A stretch of DNA of 64,000 nucleotides from Hoeflea_A sp965228435 (GCA_965228435.1 OZ245818.1:6324001-6388000); one strand, 5' to 3'; shown: positions 1 through 8,013, counted from the first letter of the stretch. Translations and numbers: made by a program. The notes: a model not told the origin generated them from the letters alone.

Positions 1-969
1 ACGCGTCTGACGGATTCCGGTCTTTCGATCACCGAGTGGAAACCGATCCATGGCGTCATTCCGCCACTGAGCGAGGCGGAATGGCAGGAAGAACTGGAGC
101 TCTACCGGCAGATTCCCGAATACCAGCAGATCAACAAAGGCATGAGTCTTGCGGAATTCAAAGTGATCTATTGGTGGGAGTGGGCGCATCGGCTGCTGGC
201 GCGTGGAGTAGGGGTACTGTTTGGCGTGCCGCTTGCCTTTTTCTGGCTGACGGGACGCCTGGAACCGAGGCTGAAGCTGCCGCTCCTTGGCATTCTCGTC
301 CTCGGTGGGCTGCAGGGTTTCATCGGGTGGTGGATGGTGGCATCGGGTCTGGTCGACAGGGTCGATGTGAGCCAGTATCGGCTGGCGACGCACTTGACCC
401 TGGCCGCTGTGATCATAGCGGCAATCGTTTGGGTCTCCCGCGGGCTGGCGTCCCACAGCAGCGATCCGGCGCCGGGACCATTTTCGGGCAGGTTCGCCGG
501 CATTCTCGTGCTGATGATCCTGGTGCAGATTTACCTTGGCGGTCTTGTCGCGGGCATGGATGCCGGACTTGCCTATAACAGTTGGCCTCTGATGGACGGG
601 GCGATTGTCCCGACCGGCTTGCTGGCCATGTCTCCGGCCTGGCTCAACGTTTTCGAAAACGCCAAGACAGTGCAATTCGACCACCGGATGTTCGGGTATG
701 CACTGTGGCTGGTTGCAGGGATTCACATGGTGATCAGCCTATCACAGGCACCCGCCACCACTCACGCCCGGCGCTCAGTCGTGTTGTTCGCGCTTGTTAC
801 ACTGCAGGCGGCCACTGGCATCATTACGCTGTTGCTGCAGGTGCCGGTCTTCTGGGCGCTGGTTCACCAGGGCCTGGCCATTCTGGTGCTCGCGTTTGCG
901 GTGGCGCACTGGCGCGCGTTCCTGGGCAGCTACCCGCTGCCCGGAGCAAGAGTGCCCCAGGCGGCCTGA
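1..969 (+). CDS. ctaA: Heme A synthase (COX15/CtaA), 5' end cut off
   Basis: The gene is open at the left edge; 322 codons are visible. Heme A synthase is an inner-membrane enzyme that oxidises the C8 methyl group of heme O to make heme A for aa3-type cytochrome oxidase. Seen: alternating hydrophobic segments consistent with an eight-helix COX15 protein, and the family histidines in WWEWAHR (visible residue 63), QFDHR (228) and VHQGLA (289). An in-frame ATG lies at 142, but the family sequence SITEWKPIHGVIPP is already present upstream of it, so that ATG is internal and the true start is outside the window. The gene converges on argC with 7 bases between the stops. Confidence 0.95.
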   Translation, partial: TRLTDSGLSITEWKPIHGVIPPLSEAEWQEELELYRQIPEYQQINKGMSLAEFKVIYWWEWAHRLLARGVGVLFGVPLAFFWLTGRLEPRLKLPLLGILVLGGLQGFIGWWMVASGLVDRVDVSQYRLATHLTLAAVIIAAIVWVSRGLASHSSDPAPGPFSGRFAGILVLMILVQIYLGGLVAGMDAGLAYNSWPLMDGAIVPTGLLAMSPAWLNVFENAKTVQFDHRMFGYALWLVAGIHMVISLSQAPATTHARRSVVLFALVTLQAATGIITLLLQVPVFWALVHQGLAILVLAFAVAHWRAFLGSYPLPGARVPQAA

Positions 970-976
970 TTGCGAA

Positions 977-1909
977 TCAGCTGGCGAGCATCAGATCCAT
1001 ATTTTGGACTGCCGCACCAGACGCACCCTTGCCGAGATTGTCCAGCTGGGCGATCAGGTTGACGTGCGGCCCATCTGCGCTGCCGCAGACATAGAGCTTC
1101 ATGATATCGCTGCCTGCGAGCGCAGAGGCGTCGATGCGCGGGATCGACCCGCTTTCTTCAAGCGGTTGAACCTCGACGATCGACTGCCCGGCGAAATGAT
1201 CGCTGAGGATCTCGTGGATTCGCTCGATTGTTGCGTTGCCGTTGAGCATGTCGACGTAGAGCGGAACCTGTACCAGCATGCCTTGCGCAAAACGACCGAC
1301 ACTCGGCGTAAAGAGCGGTGCCCGATCGAGCAGGCCATGCGCCCGGATCTCCGGCACGTGCTTGTGTTTCAGTGGCAGGGCATAGGCGAAGTAGGGCGCA
1401 TCGATGTGATCGGGTCGCGTTTCGTCTTCCATCTGCGCAATGAGCTGCTTGCCGCCGCCCGTGTAGCCGGAGACGGCGTTGATGGTGACCGGATAGTCGG
1501 ATGGCATGATGCCTTCCATCCGCAATGGGCGGATCAGTGCAATCGCGCCGGTCGGATAGCAACCGGGATTGGCGACAAAGCGCGCAGCGGAGATTGCCGC
1601 CCTTTGGTTGCTGTCCATTTCGGCAAAGCCATAGGCCCAGCCGTCAGCCGTCCTGTGCGCCGTGCTCGTGTCGATGACACGGGTTGAATTGCTGCCCTCG
1701 AGCATGCCAACGGCCTGGCGTGAGGCATCGTCCGGCAGACAAAGGATCGCCAGATCGGCATCGTTCAGACGCTCGCGTCGCAAATCGTCGTTGCGGCGTT
1801 CAGCTTCCGGGATCGACAGGACCTCGATATCACGACGGTCGGCCAGCCGGGTGCGAATCTGCAAACCGGTTGTGCCGTGTTCCCCATCAATGAATATCTT
1901 CGGTTTCAT
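977..1909 (-). CDS. argC: N-acetyl-gamma-glutamyl-phosphate reductase, type II
   Basis: Catalyses the NADPH-dependent reduction of N-acetyl-glutamyl-5-phosphate to the semialdehyde in arginine biosynthesis (cytosol). Seen: the N-terminal nucleotide-binding turn GEHGTTG (residues 9-15) and the catalytic cysteine in ANPGCYPTGA (C117). At 310 residues it matches the shorter type II enzymes rather than the ~345-residue type I. The start MKPKIFIDG at 1909 is chosen because the family begins there; a longer in-frame reading to 1951 adds 14 non-conserved residues. It stands alone, convergent with ctaA and divergent from the peroxidase gene across 195 bases. Confidence 0.95.
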   Translation of the reverse strand: MKPKIFIDGEHGTTGLQIRTRLADRRDIEVLSIPEAERRNDDLRRERLNDADLAILCLPDDASRQAVGMLEGSNSTRVIDTSTAHRTADGWAYGFAEMDSNQRAAISAARFVANPGCYPTGAIALIRPLRMEGIMPSDYPVTINAVSGYTGGGKQLIAQMEDETRPDHIDAPYFAYALPLKHKHVPEIRAHGLLDRAPLFTPSVGRFAQGMLVQVPLYVDMLNGNATIERIHEILSDHFAGQSIVEVQPLEESGSIPRIDASALAGSDIMKLYVCGSADGPHVNLIAQLDNLGKGASGAAVQNMDLMLAS

Positions 1910-2104
1910 GGTCGTCTTCCCTTGACCGTGTCCAGTCCGATTTTGGCTCAATTTCCGTTAAGGCAGTGTTCCCACCGGCAGTTTGTTGGAACGCGACTTC
2001 AAGATCCGTGTCTCTGTGTCGCACTTTCCCTTGCATCGGCGTGTTTCATTGCCTGGGCGCAAGCTATAGATTGGTTGGTTCAGTGGTTCAACAGGATTGT
2101 GTGC

Positions 2105-3271
2105 ATGGCGATTTCAGGCCGATCGAAGCTGACCGCTTTGATTTTGGTGGTTGCAGGCGTCACGCCGATCAGAGCCGGTGAACCCATCGCGACGCAGGAG
2201 GAGCTTGGCGCCGCACTGTTTTCCGACACCAACCTTTCGCTCAATCGCAGTCAGGCCTGTGCAACCTGTCATGCGCCCACGAACGGCTTTGCCGATCCGC
2301 GCGACAATGGTTTCGGCCATCCGGTTGCCCGCGCCGTCTCACTTGGCGACGACGGCAAATCTATCGGCGACCGGAACGCTCCAACCGCATCCTACGCTCG
2401 CTTCAGTCCGACATTTCACCGCGACGCGGAGGGGCACTATGTGGGCGGCCAATTCTGGGATGGCCGGGCAGACAAGCTCGAGGACCAGGCTGCCGGTCCT
2501 CCACTGAATCCAATGGAAATGGGCATGCCCAGCACGGCCTCGATCGTTGAGCGATTGCAGGAAAATCCCACCTACATTTCCGCATTCAAATCGCTTTTTG
2601 GTGAAAGGATTTTCGATGATCCGGATGCGGCTTATGCGGCAATGACCAAAGCAATCGCCGCATTCGAGCGGACTGATGAATTCTCGCCGTTCGATTCACG
2701 CTACGATCGCTACCTGCGCGGCGAGGTCGAGTTCACCAAACAGGAGGAGCTGGGCAGGACTCTGTTCTTTTCCGACCAGTTCACCAATTGCAATCAGTGC
2801 CATCAGTTGAAGCCATTGCCCGGGAATGCGGAAGAAACCTTCACCAACTACCGCTTCCACAACATTGGCGTGCCCATCAACAAGGCGGTTCGTGCCGCCA
2901 ATGGCAGCTCCGAGAATGCCGCCGATTTGGGGCTGCTTGCCAATTCAGCCGTCAACGAGCCGTCAGAAGCGGGAAAATTCAAGGTGCCGACGTTGCGCAA
3001 TGTGGCTGTCACGGGTCCTTACATGCACAATGGCATTTTCAGCGATCTGCGCACCGCTGTGCTGTTCTACAACCGCTACAATTCAAAAGATCCGACTGCG
3101 CAGATCAATCCGGAAACCGACCTTGAATGGGGTGAAACCGAGTTCTTGAAGACGATCTCGACCACGGAACTCACCCATGGTCCTGCGCTGGACGACAAAC
3201 GCATCGACGCGCTCGTCGCCTTCCTCAAAACATTGACCGACGCCCGCTACGAGCACCTTCTGGAAAACTGA
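2105..3271 (+). CDS. Di-heme cytochrome c peroxidase / MauG-family protein
   Basis: A 388-residue exported protein of the bacterial di-heme cytochrome c peroxidase/MauG superfamily. Seen: an N-terminal hydrophobic segment (residues 8-24, signal-peptide-like, ending near IRAGEP), a first heme c site CATCH (C52, C55, H56) and a second CNQCH (C229, C232, H233), each opening one cytochrome-c-like half. Classical members reduce periplasmic hydrogen peroxide with electrons from small c-type cytochromes, while MauG-like members modify protein residues; I cannot tell which applies. No amine dehydrogenase genes are nearby, so a MauG role in TTQ formation is not supported. ATG at 2105 was chosen because the in-frame extension to 1877 has no signal peptide and runs into argC. 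Confidence 0.85.
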   Translation: MAISGRSKLTALILVVAGVTPIRAGEPIATQEELGAALFSDTNLSLNRSQACATCHAPTNGFADPRDNGFGHPVARAVSLGDDGKSIGDRNAPTASYARFSPTFHRDAEGHYVGGQFWDGRADKLEDQAAGPPLNPMEMGMPSTASIVERLQENPTYISAFKSLFGERIFDDPDAAYAAMTKAIAAFERTDEFSPFDSRYDRYLRGEVEFTKQEELGRTLFFSDQFTNCNQCHQLKPLPGNAEETFTNYRFHNIGVPINKAVRAANGSSENAADLGLLANSAVNEPSEAGKFKVPTLRNVAVTGPYMHNGIFSDLRTAVLFYNRYNSKDPTAQINPETDLEWGETEFLKTISTTELTHGPALDDKRIDALVAFLKTLTDARYEHLLEN

Positions 3272-3290
3272 AGTGGGAATCAGGACATGA

Positions 3291-3322
3291 AAAAAGGCGC
3301 CGCCCGGAGGCAGCGCCTTTTG
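3291..3322 (-). terminator. Intrinsic terminator of the rplM-rpsI operon
   Basis: Reading the minus strand, an AAAAGGCGC / GCGCCTTTT arm pair (3292-3300 with 3313-3321) has an inner GCC/GGC pairing, and the 3' arm runs into a T6 tract. It sits 23 bases past the rpsI stop. The mirror-image A/T runs could also let it work weakly for the peroxidase gene from the other side. Confidence 0.85.
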
Positions 3323-3344
3323 TGAATTCGTTCGCGTCTGCGTT

Positions 3345-3821
3345 CTAACGCTTGGAGAACTGGAACGACCGACGGGCTTTCGCCTTGCCGTATTTCTTCC
3401 GCTCAACAACGCGGCTGTCTCGGGTCAGGAAGCCGCCCTTCTTGAGGACCGGGCGAAGACCGGGTTCATAAAGGGTGAGGGCTTTAGAAATGCCGTGACG
3501 CACGGCACCGGCCTGGCCGGACAGTCCGCCGCCAGCGACGGTCGCCACCACATCGAACTGACCGTCACGGGCTGCTGCGACGATCGGCTGCTGCAGGATC
3601 ATCTGCAGGACCGGGCGGGCAAAATACTCCGCATAGTCTTTCTTGTTGACGGTGATCCTGCCGGTTCCGGGCTTTACCCAAACGCGAGCGACAGCATCCT
3701 TGCGCTTGCCGGTGGCGTAGGCACGGCCGTGCTCATCGAGCTTCTGCACGTGGACGGGAGCCTGGGGTTCGGCAGTCTCGGCAACGTTGCCGAGTTCTTC
3801 AAGCGAATTGAGTTCAGCCAT
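3345..3821 (-). CDS. rpsI: 30S ribosomal protein S9
   Basis: Ribosomal protein uS9 of the small-subunit head; its C-terminal tail reaches the P-site tRNA. Seen: 158 residues with the core opening at YATGKRKDAVARVW and the hallmark basic tail ending SKR. The first ~35 residues (MAELNSLEEL...) are an acidic N-terminal extension, as usual in alphaproteobacterial S9, which makes the protein longer than the ~130-residue E. coli form. It lies 2 bases downstream of the rplM stop in a two-gene operon. Confidence 0.98.
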   Translation of the reverse strand: MAELNSLEELGNVAETAEPQAPVHVQKLDEHGRAYATGKRKDAVARVWVKPGTGRITVNKKDYAEYFARPVLQMILQQPIVAAARDGQFDVVATVAGGGLSGQAGAVRHGISKALTLYEPGLRPVLKKGGFLTRDSRVVERKKYGKAKARRSFQFSKR

Positions 3822-3823
3822 GA

Positions 3824-4288
3824 TCAGGCAGTCCTTTTGTTCTTGGAATTGAGCGAGCCCACATCGATGGTTTCGGGCTGCTGTGCCTCGTGCGGGTGCT
3901 CGGAGCCTGCATAAACACGCAGGTTCTTCATCTGGCGCCGGCCGAGCGGGCCGCGCGGGATCATGCGCTCAACGGCCTTTTCGAGAACACGCTCGGGAAA
4001 GCGGCCTTCGAAGATCTGCCGCGCCGTGCGCTCCTTGATGCCGCCGGGATACCCGGTGTGCCAGTAGTATTTCTTGTCGCTGTATTTCTTGCCGGTGAAC
4101 ACTGCCTTGTCGGCATTGATGATGATGACATTGTCGCCGTCATCAACATGCGGCGTAAACGTGGCCTTGTGCTTGCCGCGCAGCCGCTTGGCGACGAGAG
4201 AGGCGAGACGACCGACGACCAGACCTTCGGCATCGATCAGCACCCACTTCTTCTCCACCTCGGCGGGCTTTTGGGAGAATGTTTTCAT
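3824..4288 (-). CDS. rplM: 50S ribosomal protein L13
   Basis: Ribosomal protein uL13, an early large-subunit assembly protein. 154 residues starting MKTFSQKPAEVEKKW; seen are the family segments VVGRLAS, LRGKHK and the C-terminal MLPRGPLGRR-type motif (here MIPRGPLGRR). The start at 4288 is preferred over an in-frame extension to 4354 because the family begins at MKTFS. First gene of the rplM-rpsI operon, with a ~105-base leader containing a strong hairpin. Confidence 0.98.
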   Translation of the reverse strand: MKTFSQKPAEVEKKWVLIDAEGLVVGRLASLVAKRLRGKHKATFTPHVDDGDNVIIINADKAVFTGKKYSDKKYYWHTGYPGGIKERTARQIFEGRFPERVLEKAVERMIPRGPLGRRQMKNLRVYAGSEHPHEAQQPETIDVGSLNSKNKRTA

Positions 4289-4367
4289 TACGATCACTCG
4301 CTCTTTCGACCTTCCGCAGAAGGCTTTTCTTGTTGCTTGCGGCAGGATTTCCACCCCGCCAAAACAG

Positions 4368-4390
4368 ATCGGCCCCGCGGGGGGACCGAT
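4368..4390 (-). promoter_or_regulatory. Hairpin at the 5' end of the rplM leader
   Basis: On the minus strand ATCGG-T-CCCC pairs with GGGG-CCGAT (4-base loop, one bulged T), at the predicted 5' end of the rplM-rpsI mRNA. A smaller CCTTC/GAAGG hairpin follows nearer the start codon. Such leader hairpins may stabilise the mRNA or bind a ribosomal protein for autoregulation. The pairing is seen; the role is inferred. Confidence 0.5.
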
Positions 4391-4399
4391 GCGGCTGGA

Positions 4400-4428
4400 C
4401 TTATAGAGGAAGCTTTAAGGCCTAGCAA
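4400..4428 (-). promoter_or_regulatory. Sigma-70-type promoter of rplM-rpsI
   Basis: Minus strand: -35 TTGCTA (4423-4428), 17-base spacer, -10 TATAAG (4400-4405). The predicted start is near 4393, giving a ~105-base leader before the L13 ATG. Confidence 0.7.
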
Positions 4429-4503
4429 GCCATATTTGCGAATTTTCTTTTTAGAAAAATAAGCAAAAACAAATACTTAAAAAATAGGTATTATAATACC
4501 ACA
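4429..4503 (-). promoter_or_regulatory. AT-rich stretch directly upstream of the rplM promoter (UP-element-like)
   Basis: Some 75 bases of A/T runs in a genome that is otherwise GC-rich, abutting the -35 hexamer. A-tracts in this position are what the alpha subunit C-terminal domain of RNA polymerase binds at strong stable-RNA and ribosomal promoters. It includes the perfect 14-base palindrome GGTATTATAATACC (4487-4500), which on the minus strand is followed by a T6 run and may double as a weak terminator for the thioesterase gene. Confidence 0.5.
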
Positions 4504-4506
4504 TCG

Positions 4507-4971
4507 CTAGTTAGAGCGCTGAACCGGTTTTCCGACCGGAGGAATGGAATAGGTGCCCGTGGCGTGCGCAACCACAAAACCGGTCTCGCGTGAAATCATC
4601 TCGGCATCGAAGACCATGAGTGAACGTCCAAGCTTCAGAATCCGACATTCGGCGTCAATGAGGCCGGCTTCGGCCTTGCGCATAAAGTTGATGTTGAGGT
4701 TGGTCGTCACACTGAGCGCTTCCGGGCCAGTGTGCGACAGAACACAGGCATATCCGCCGATATCGGCGAGCGTGAACAGAGATGGTCCCGAAACAGTTCC
4801 ACCAGGTCGCAGATGACGCTCGCCGGCTTCAAGCCGGACAATGCAACGCCCCGGCGTGACATCGAGCACCGAGTAACCGGCAAAATCTCCGTTGAGTTGC
4901 GGGTAAACGGAGGCCAGGAAGGCGTTGACCTCACCGGCATCCATGACCGGTCGTAAGCTGCTGTTTTGCAT
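4507..4971 (-). CDS. PaaI-family hotdog-fold acyl-CoA thioesterase
   Basis: A 154-residue single hotdog-domain protein. Seen: HLRPGGTVSGPSLFTLADIGG (residues ~53-73), the hotdog helix with its conserved G and D/A positions, and a C-terminal strand VVAHATGTYSIPP. PaaI-type enzymes hydrolyse aryl- or acyl-CoA thioesters, often to rescue CoA from stalled degradation intermediates. It lies just downstream of a crotonase-family gene on the same strand (42-base gap), which supports a role in acyl-CoA metabolism. The exact substrate is unknown. Confidence 0.85.
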   Translation of the reverse strand: MQNSSLRPVMDAGEVNAFLASVYPQLNGDFAGYSVLDVTPGRCIVRLEAGERHLRPGGTVSGPSLFTLADIGGYACVLSHTGPEALSVTTNLNINFMRKAEAGLIDAECRILKLGRSLMVFDAEMISRETGFVVAHATGTYSIPPVGKPVQRSN

Positions 4972-5013
4972 AAGGAGTATCCGTACGTGGTGATGACTTC
5001 GCCCGGCTTGGTG

Positions 5014-5886
5014 TCAGTCGCTGCCTTTAACTGAATTGATAGGCCGGTTGGAGGTCCAGTCAAAAGTGCCGAGGTCCCGCTCCGTGACGGCTTGCTTCCA
5101 ACCCATTTCCTCGGCGCGTGCCTTGAAATTGAGCCCTTCGGGAGAATGGCGTGTGATGCCATCGAACAGGGTGGCGAACATTTGCGTTTGGGGAAGCCCC
5201 ATGGCCTCGATTGCCTGGTTGACCACCATTTTCTGCATCATCAACTGGTTGATTGGCACGCCGGCGATGCGTTCGGCCAGCGCTTCAACTTCGGCGTCGA
5301 GCTGTTCCGGCGGCACGGACTTGAGAACGAGACCCAATTCCGCAGCTTCCCGACCATCGATCGCATCTCCGGTGAACAGCATGCGTTTGGCCTTCTCTGG
5401 CCCCAGCCGATAGACCCACATGGCAGTTGTTGGACACCCCCACACACGGGTCGGCATATAGCCTATGCGCGCATTATCGGCCATGACGATCATATCGGCA
5501 CAGAGCGCAATGTCGGACCCGCCGGCAACAGCAAATCCGTGCACCTTGGCAACGACCGGAATGCGTGCCCGCCACAATGACATGAAGGCCTGCGTGTTGC
5601 GCATCATGAAGCCGTAGTCCTTGAGCGGATCCCAGGGCATGTCCTGGGTCATTTCATGTCCAGCGCCTTCTGTCGCCTGGGCGTAGTAGGCGAGGTCGTA
5701 ACCGGCGCAAAAAGCCTTGCCCGAACCGGATAGAACAATGACATGGACGCCATCATCATCGCACGCCGCGGAGACTGCCGCCTCCAACTCACGGGGCAGC
5801 TCGTCGTCTATTGCGTTCATGACGTCCGGCCGGTTCAGGGTCACCCGACCGATGCGTCCGTCTTTTTCGTAAAGGACCCGTGCCAA
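5014..5886 (-). CDS. Crotonase-family protein (annotatable as enoyl-CoA hydratase, but catalytic glutamates absent)
   Basis: 290 residues of the enoyl-CoA hydratase/isomerase superfamily. Seen: GRVTLNRPDVMNAID at the N-terminus, the first oxyanion segment SGSGKAFCAGYDL, and the second VHGFAVAGGSDIALCAD. Aligned by eye to rat mitochondrial crotonase, the region of Glu144 reads ARIGYMPTRVWG and that of Glu164 reads AKRMLFTG, so neither catalytic glutamate is present. The fold and CoA binding are secure; true hydratase activity is doubtful, and an isomerase, hydrolase, dehalogenase or other crotonase chemistry is possible. It shares a strand with the PaaI-type thioesterase and is divergent from a second crotonase paralogue. 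Confidence 0.85.
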   Translation of the reverse strand: MARVLYEKDGRIGRVTLNRPDVMNAIDDELPRELEAAVSAACDDDGVHVIVLSGSGKAFCAGYDLAYYAQATEGAGHEMTQDMPWDPLKDYGFMMRNTQAFMSLWRARIPVVAKVHGFAVAGGSDIALCADMIVMADNARIGYMPTRVWGCPTTAMWVYRLGPEKAKRMLFTGDAIDGREAAELGLVLKSVPPEQLDAEVEALAERIAGVPINQLMMQKMVVNQAIEAMGLPQTQMFATLFDGITRHSPEGLNFKARAEEMGWKQAVTERDLGTFDWTSNRPINSVKGSD

Positions 5887-5925
5887 ATTGCTTCTCCCAG
5901 GAGGCTCGAAAAGGCTCTATGTGAT

Positions 5926-5948
5926 ACTAACGTTGACGTAAGCGTAAG
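5926..5948. promoter_or_regulatory. Candidate operator between the two crotonase genes
   Basis: Contains TAACGT-TG-ACGTAA, a near-perfect inverted repeat, followed by a further CGTAAG. It resembles the sites bound by MerR-family LiuR-type regulators of branched-chain amino acid and acyl-CoA degradation in proteobacteria. It lies in the 161-base divergent region and could serve both genes. The resemblance is from memory of the motif and the function is inferred. Confidence 0.4.
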
Positions 5949-6047
5949 TGGTGGTGCTGCGCTTGCCAAGCGTGGCAGGGGCGATATACCAGTAAAACCT
6001 CGTGGGCCGGCCGGCCCGCTTAACAATGCCAATCAGGAGGCTCGAGC

Positions 6048-6869
6048 ATGTCGGACGCAGCAGCCATCAAAAAACAGCCCGAAGGCACGCTGATCGTCAG
6101 TCAATTGGCCGACGGCATCCTTCGCCTGACCCTGAACAATCCGCCAGCCAATGCCTTGTCGATTGCCATGCTGGAGCAATTGAGCGCTGACCTCGACGCG
6201 GCAAGAGACGACGAAGCCATTCGTGTGGTGGTTATTGCTGCGGCGGGCAAGGTGTTTTGCGCAGGCCATGACCTGAAGGAAATGACCGCGCATCGGGACG
6301 ATGATGATCGCGGAAGAGCCTTCTACGAAAAGACCATGCAATTGTGCTCGCACGTCATGATGTCAATCACCAGACTGCCCAAACCGGTCATAGCCGAAGT
6401 CGACGGGCTGGCGACCGCGGCGGGATGTCAACTCGTTGCAACATGCGATCTGGCGATCTGTACGGATACTTCGAGTTTCTGTACGCCCGGGGTCAATATC
6501 GGGCTGTTTTGTTCGACCCCGATGGTCGCGATTTCCCGTGCCGCCCACCGTAAACAGGCGATGGAGATGCTGTTGACTGGGGAACCGGTGGACGCCTCGA
6601 CGGCAAAGGAGTTCGGATTGGTCAACCGGATCGTGCCACGGGAATATCTGCGCACCGTCGTCGACAAATATGCCGGAGTGATTGCGTCAAAGTCGCCGAA
6701 GACGCTGAAGATCGGCAAGGAAGCATTCTATCAGCAAATCGAGCGGCCCCTGGGTGAAGCATACGAGTATGCCGGTTGGGTGATGACCGAAAACATGATG
6801 GCTCGGGACGCTGAAGAGGGCATCAATGCGTTTCTCGAGAAGCGCGATCCGGAATGGACCGGGCGGTAA
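6048..6869 (+). CDS. Crotonase-family protein, ECHDC3-like
   Basis: 273 residues of the enoyl-CoA hydratase superfamily. Seen: LTLNNPPANALS, the oxyanion segment AAGKVFCAGHDLKEM, VDGLATAAGCQLVATCD, and TPGVNIGLFCSTPMVAISR. The last segment is typical of the ECHDC3 branch and has glycine where crotonase has Glu144, while the Glu164 position is kept (QAMEMLLTG). Classical hydratase activity is therefore uncertain. It is preceded by the good ribosome site AGGAGG at 6034-6039 and is divergent from the other crotonase gene across a candidate operator. Confidence 0.85.
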   Translation: MSDAAAIKKQPEGTLIVSQLADGILRLTLNNPPANALSIAMLEQLSADLDAARDDEAIRVVVIAAAGKVFCAGHDLKEMTAHRDDDDRGRAFYEKTMQLCSHVMMSITRLPKPVIAEVDGLATAAGCQLVATCDLAICTDTSSFCTPGVNIGLFCSTPMVAISRAAHRKQAMEMLLTGEPVDASTAKEFGLVNRIVPREYLRTVVDKYAGVIASKSPKTLKIGKEAFYQQIERPLGEAYEYAGWVMTENMMARDAEEGINAFLEKRDPEWTGR

Positions 6870-6878
6870 GACACGCAG

Positions 6879-7184
6879 CTAGTTGTTGCCGGAGCCTTGC
6901 CGAACCTCGCAGCGCCTGACCCGACACCGGCTGTTGTCGCTGGTCGGGACGGAGGCCGGCCTGGCCACCTCACCGTCGGGGCAAAAGCGGGAACTGTTGG
7001 CATACATGTCGTAAAGGGTCAGCTGTGAATTTCGGGGCGACGGGTAACGCAGGATGGCCGCGCCCTCGCTTTCGAGAATACCCTGGATCCTGGCGCAACT
7101 CAGCCCTGGCGTCGAATAACGGCTGATTGCGTGGGCCGGAAGGCTCACCGCTACCAGAACCAAAATCAATGCAATTCTATACAT
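6879..7184 (-). CDS. Small exported cysteine-containing protein, function unknown
   Basis: 101 residues starting with a clear signal peptide (MYRIALILVLVAVSLPAHA, cleavage likely after AHA at 19). The mature part of about 80 residues has four cysteines, near residues 30, 68, 87 and 92, enough for two disulfides in the periplasm. I do not recognise a named domain. It is convergent with the ECHDC3-like gene (9 bases between stops) and divergent from the CoA-binding gene. The coding call rests on the signal peptide and the clean fit between neighbours. Confidence 0.7.
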   Translation of the reverse strand: MYRIALILVLVAVSLPAHAISRYSTPGLSCARIQGILESEGAAILRYPSPRNSQLTLYDMYANSSRFCPDGEVARPASVPTSDNSRCRVRRCEVRQGSGNN

Positions 7185-7371
7185 AGGTTACGGTATCCCT
7201 TTTGCCTTGCCATTGAATGATAGGCAAAACCAGGCTGACGGCAATGCCACCGACGGGCAACACAAGATTAGTTGAGACCCTGGCCATCGGAAAACACGTA
7301 TTTGAGAAGGTCGACTTCCGAGGCTAAGGCCGTTAGATGGACCGCAATATCGCTTTTGCCAGGAACCACAG

Positions 7372-7899
7372 ATGGATCACGACCACTACGCGGATGCTTA
7401 CATTTCCGGAATTTTGCATTCGGTCAAAACAATCGCAATGGTTGGTGCGTCGCCAAAGGATACGCGCCCGAGCTTCATCGCCATGAAGTATCTGCTGGCG
7501 AAGGGATACCGGGTCATTCCCATCAATCCGGGGCACGCCGGTGGGGAAATTCTCGGGCAAAGAATTTATGCCAGGCTTGCGGATGTTCCGGGCGCCATCG
7601 ACATGGTGGACATATTCCGTGGATCCAGCGCGTTGCCGGGGATCGTACGTGAGATCCTGACACTTGACCCGACTCCAGAGGTGATGTGGGCACAGCTCAC
7701 CGTACGCAATGACGAGGCGGCGCGGATTGCGGAAGACGCCGGAATCAAAGTGGTGATGAACCGATGCCCGAAGATCGAATACGGACGTCTGTCCGGAGAG
7801 ATCGGCTGGAACGGGATCAATAGCCGTGTGATCTCGGCACGAAAGCCTGTTCGGCGCCAAGGCGTCCAAGCGCTGGGCATCCGCGCCCGCGCTTTCTAA
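7372..7899 (+). CDS. CoA-binding Rossmann-fold protein (YccU-like)
   Basis: 175 residues matching the succinyl-CoA-synthetase-type CoA-binding domain. Seen: TIAMVGASPKDTRPSF (residues ~20-35, the nucleotide-binding turn), VIPINPGHAGGEILGQ, and the C-terminal MNRCPKIEYGRL signature. Members are stand-alone domains presumed to bind CoA; their physiological role is poorly defined. It precedes the sulfhydrylase gene on the same strand by 114 bases, so co-transcription is possible. Confidence 0.85.
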   Translation: MDHDHYADAYISGILHSVKTIAMVGASPKDTRPSFIAMKYLLAKGYRVIPINPGHAGGEILGQRIYARLADVPGAIDMVDIFRGSSALPGIVREILTLDPTPEVMWAQLTVRNDEAARIAEDAGIKVVMNRCPKIEYGRLSGEIGWNGINSRVISARKPVRRQGVQALGIRARAF

Positions 7900-8013
7900 T
7901 CGCTGGCTGCGCGCGGGTAGCCTCAGACTCTTGCAAAACGCCTTTGACCTGCCGTCGCTGTTGCGGGATAACGGCCTGATTTCTCATTTTCCAACCGACC
8001 GAGGGGAACTTTG

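Noticed and set aside
7900..8013. Possible SAM-II riboswitch in the leader of the O-acetylhomoserine sulfhydrylase gene
   Set aside because: Alphaproteobacterial met genes often have one, but the conserved core (GATTTG...GCTAAA) is not present in this leader.
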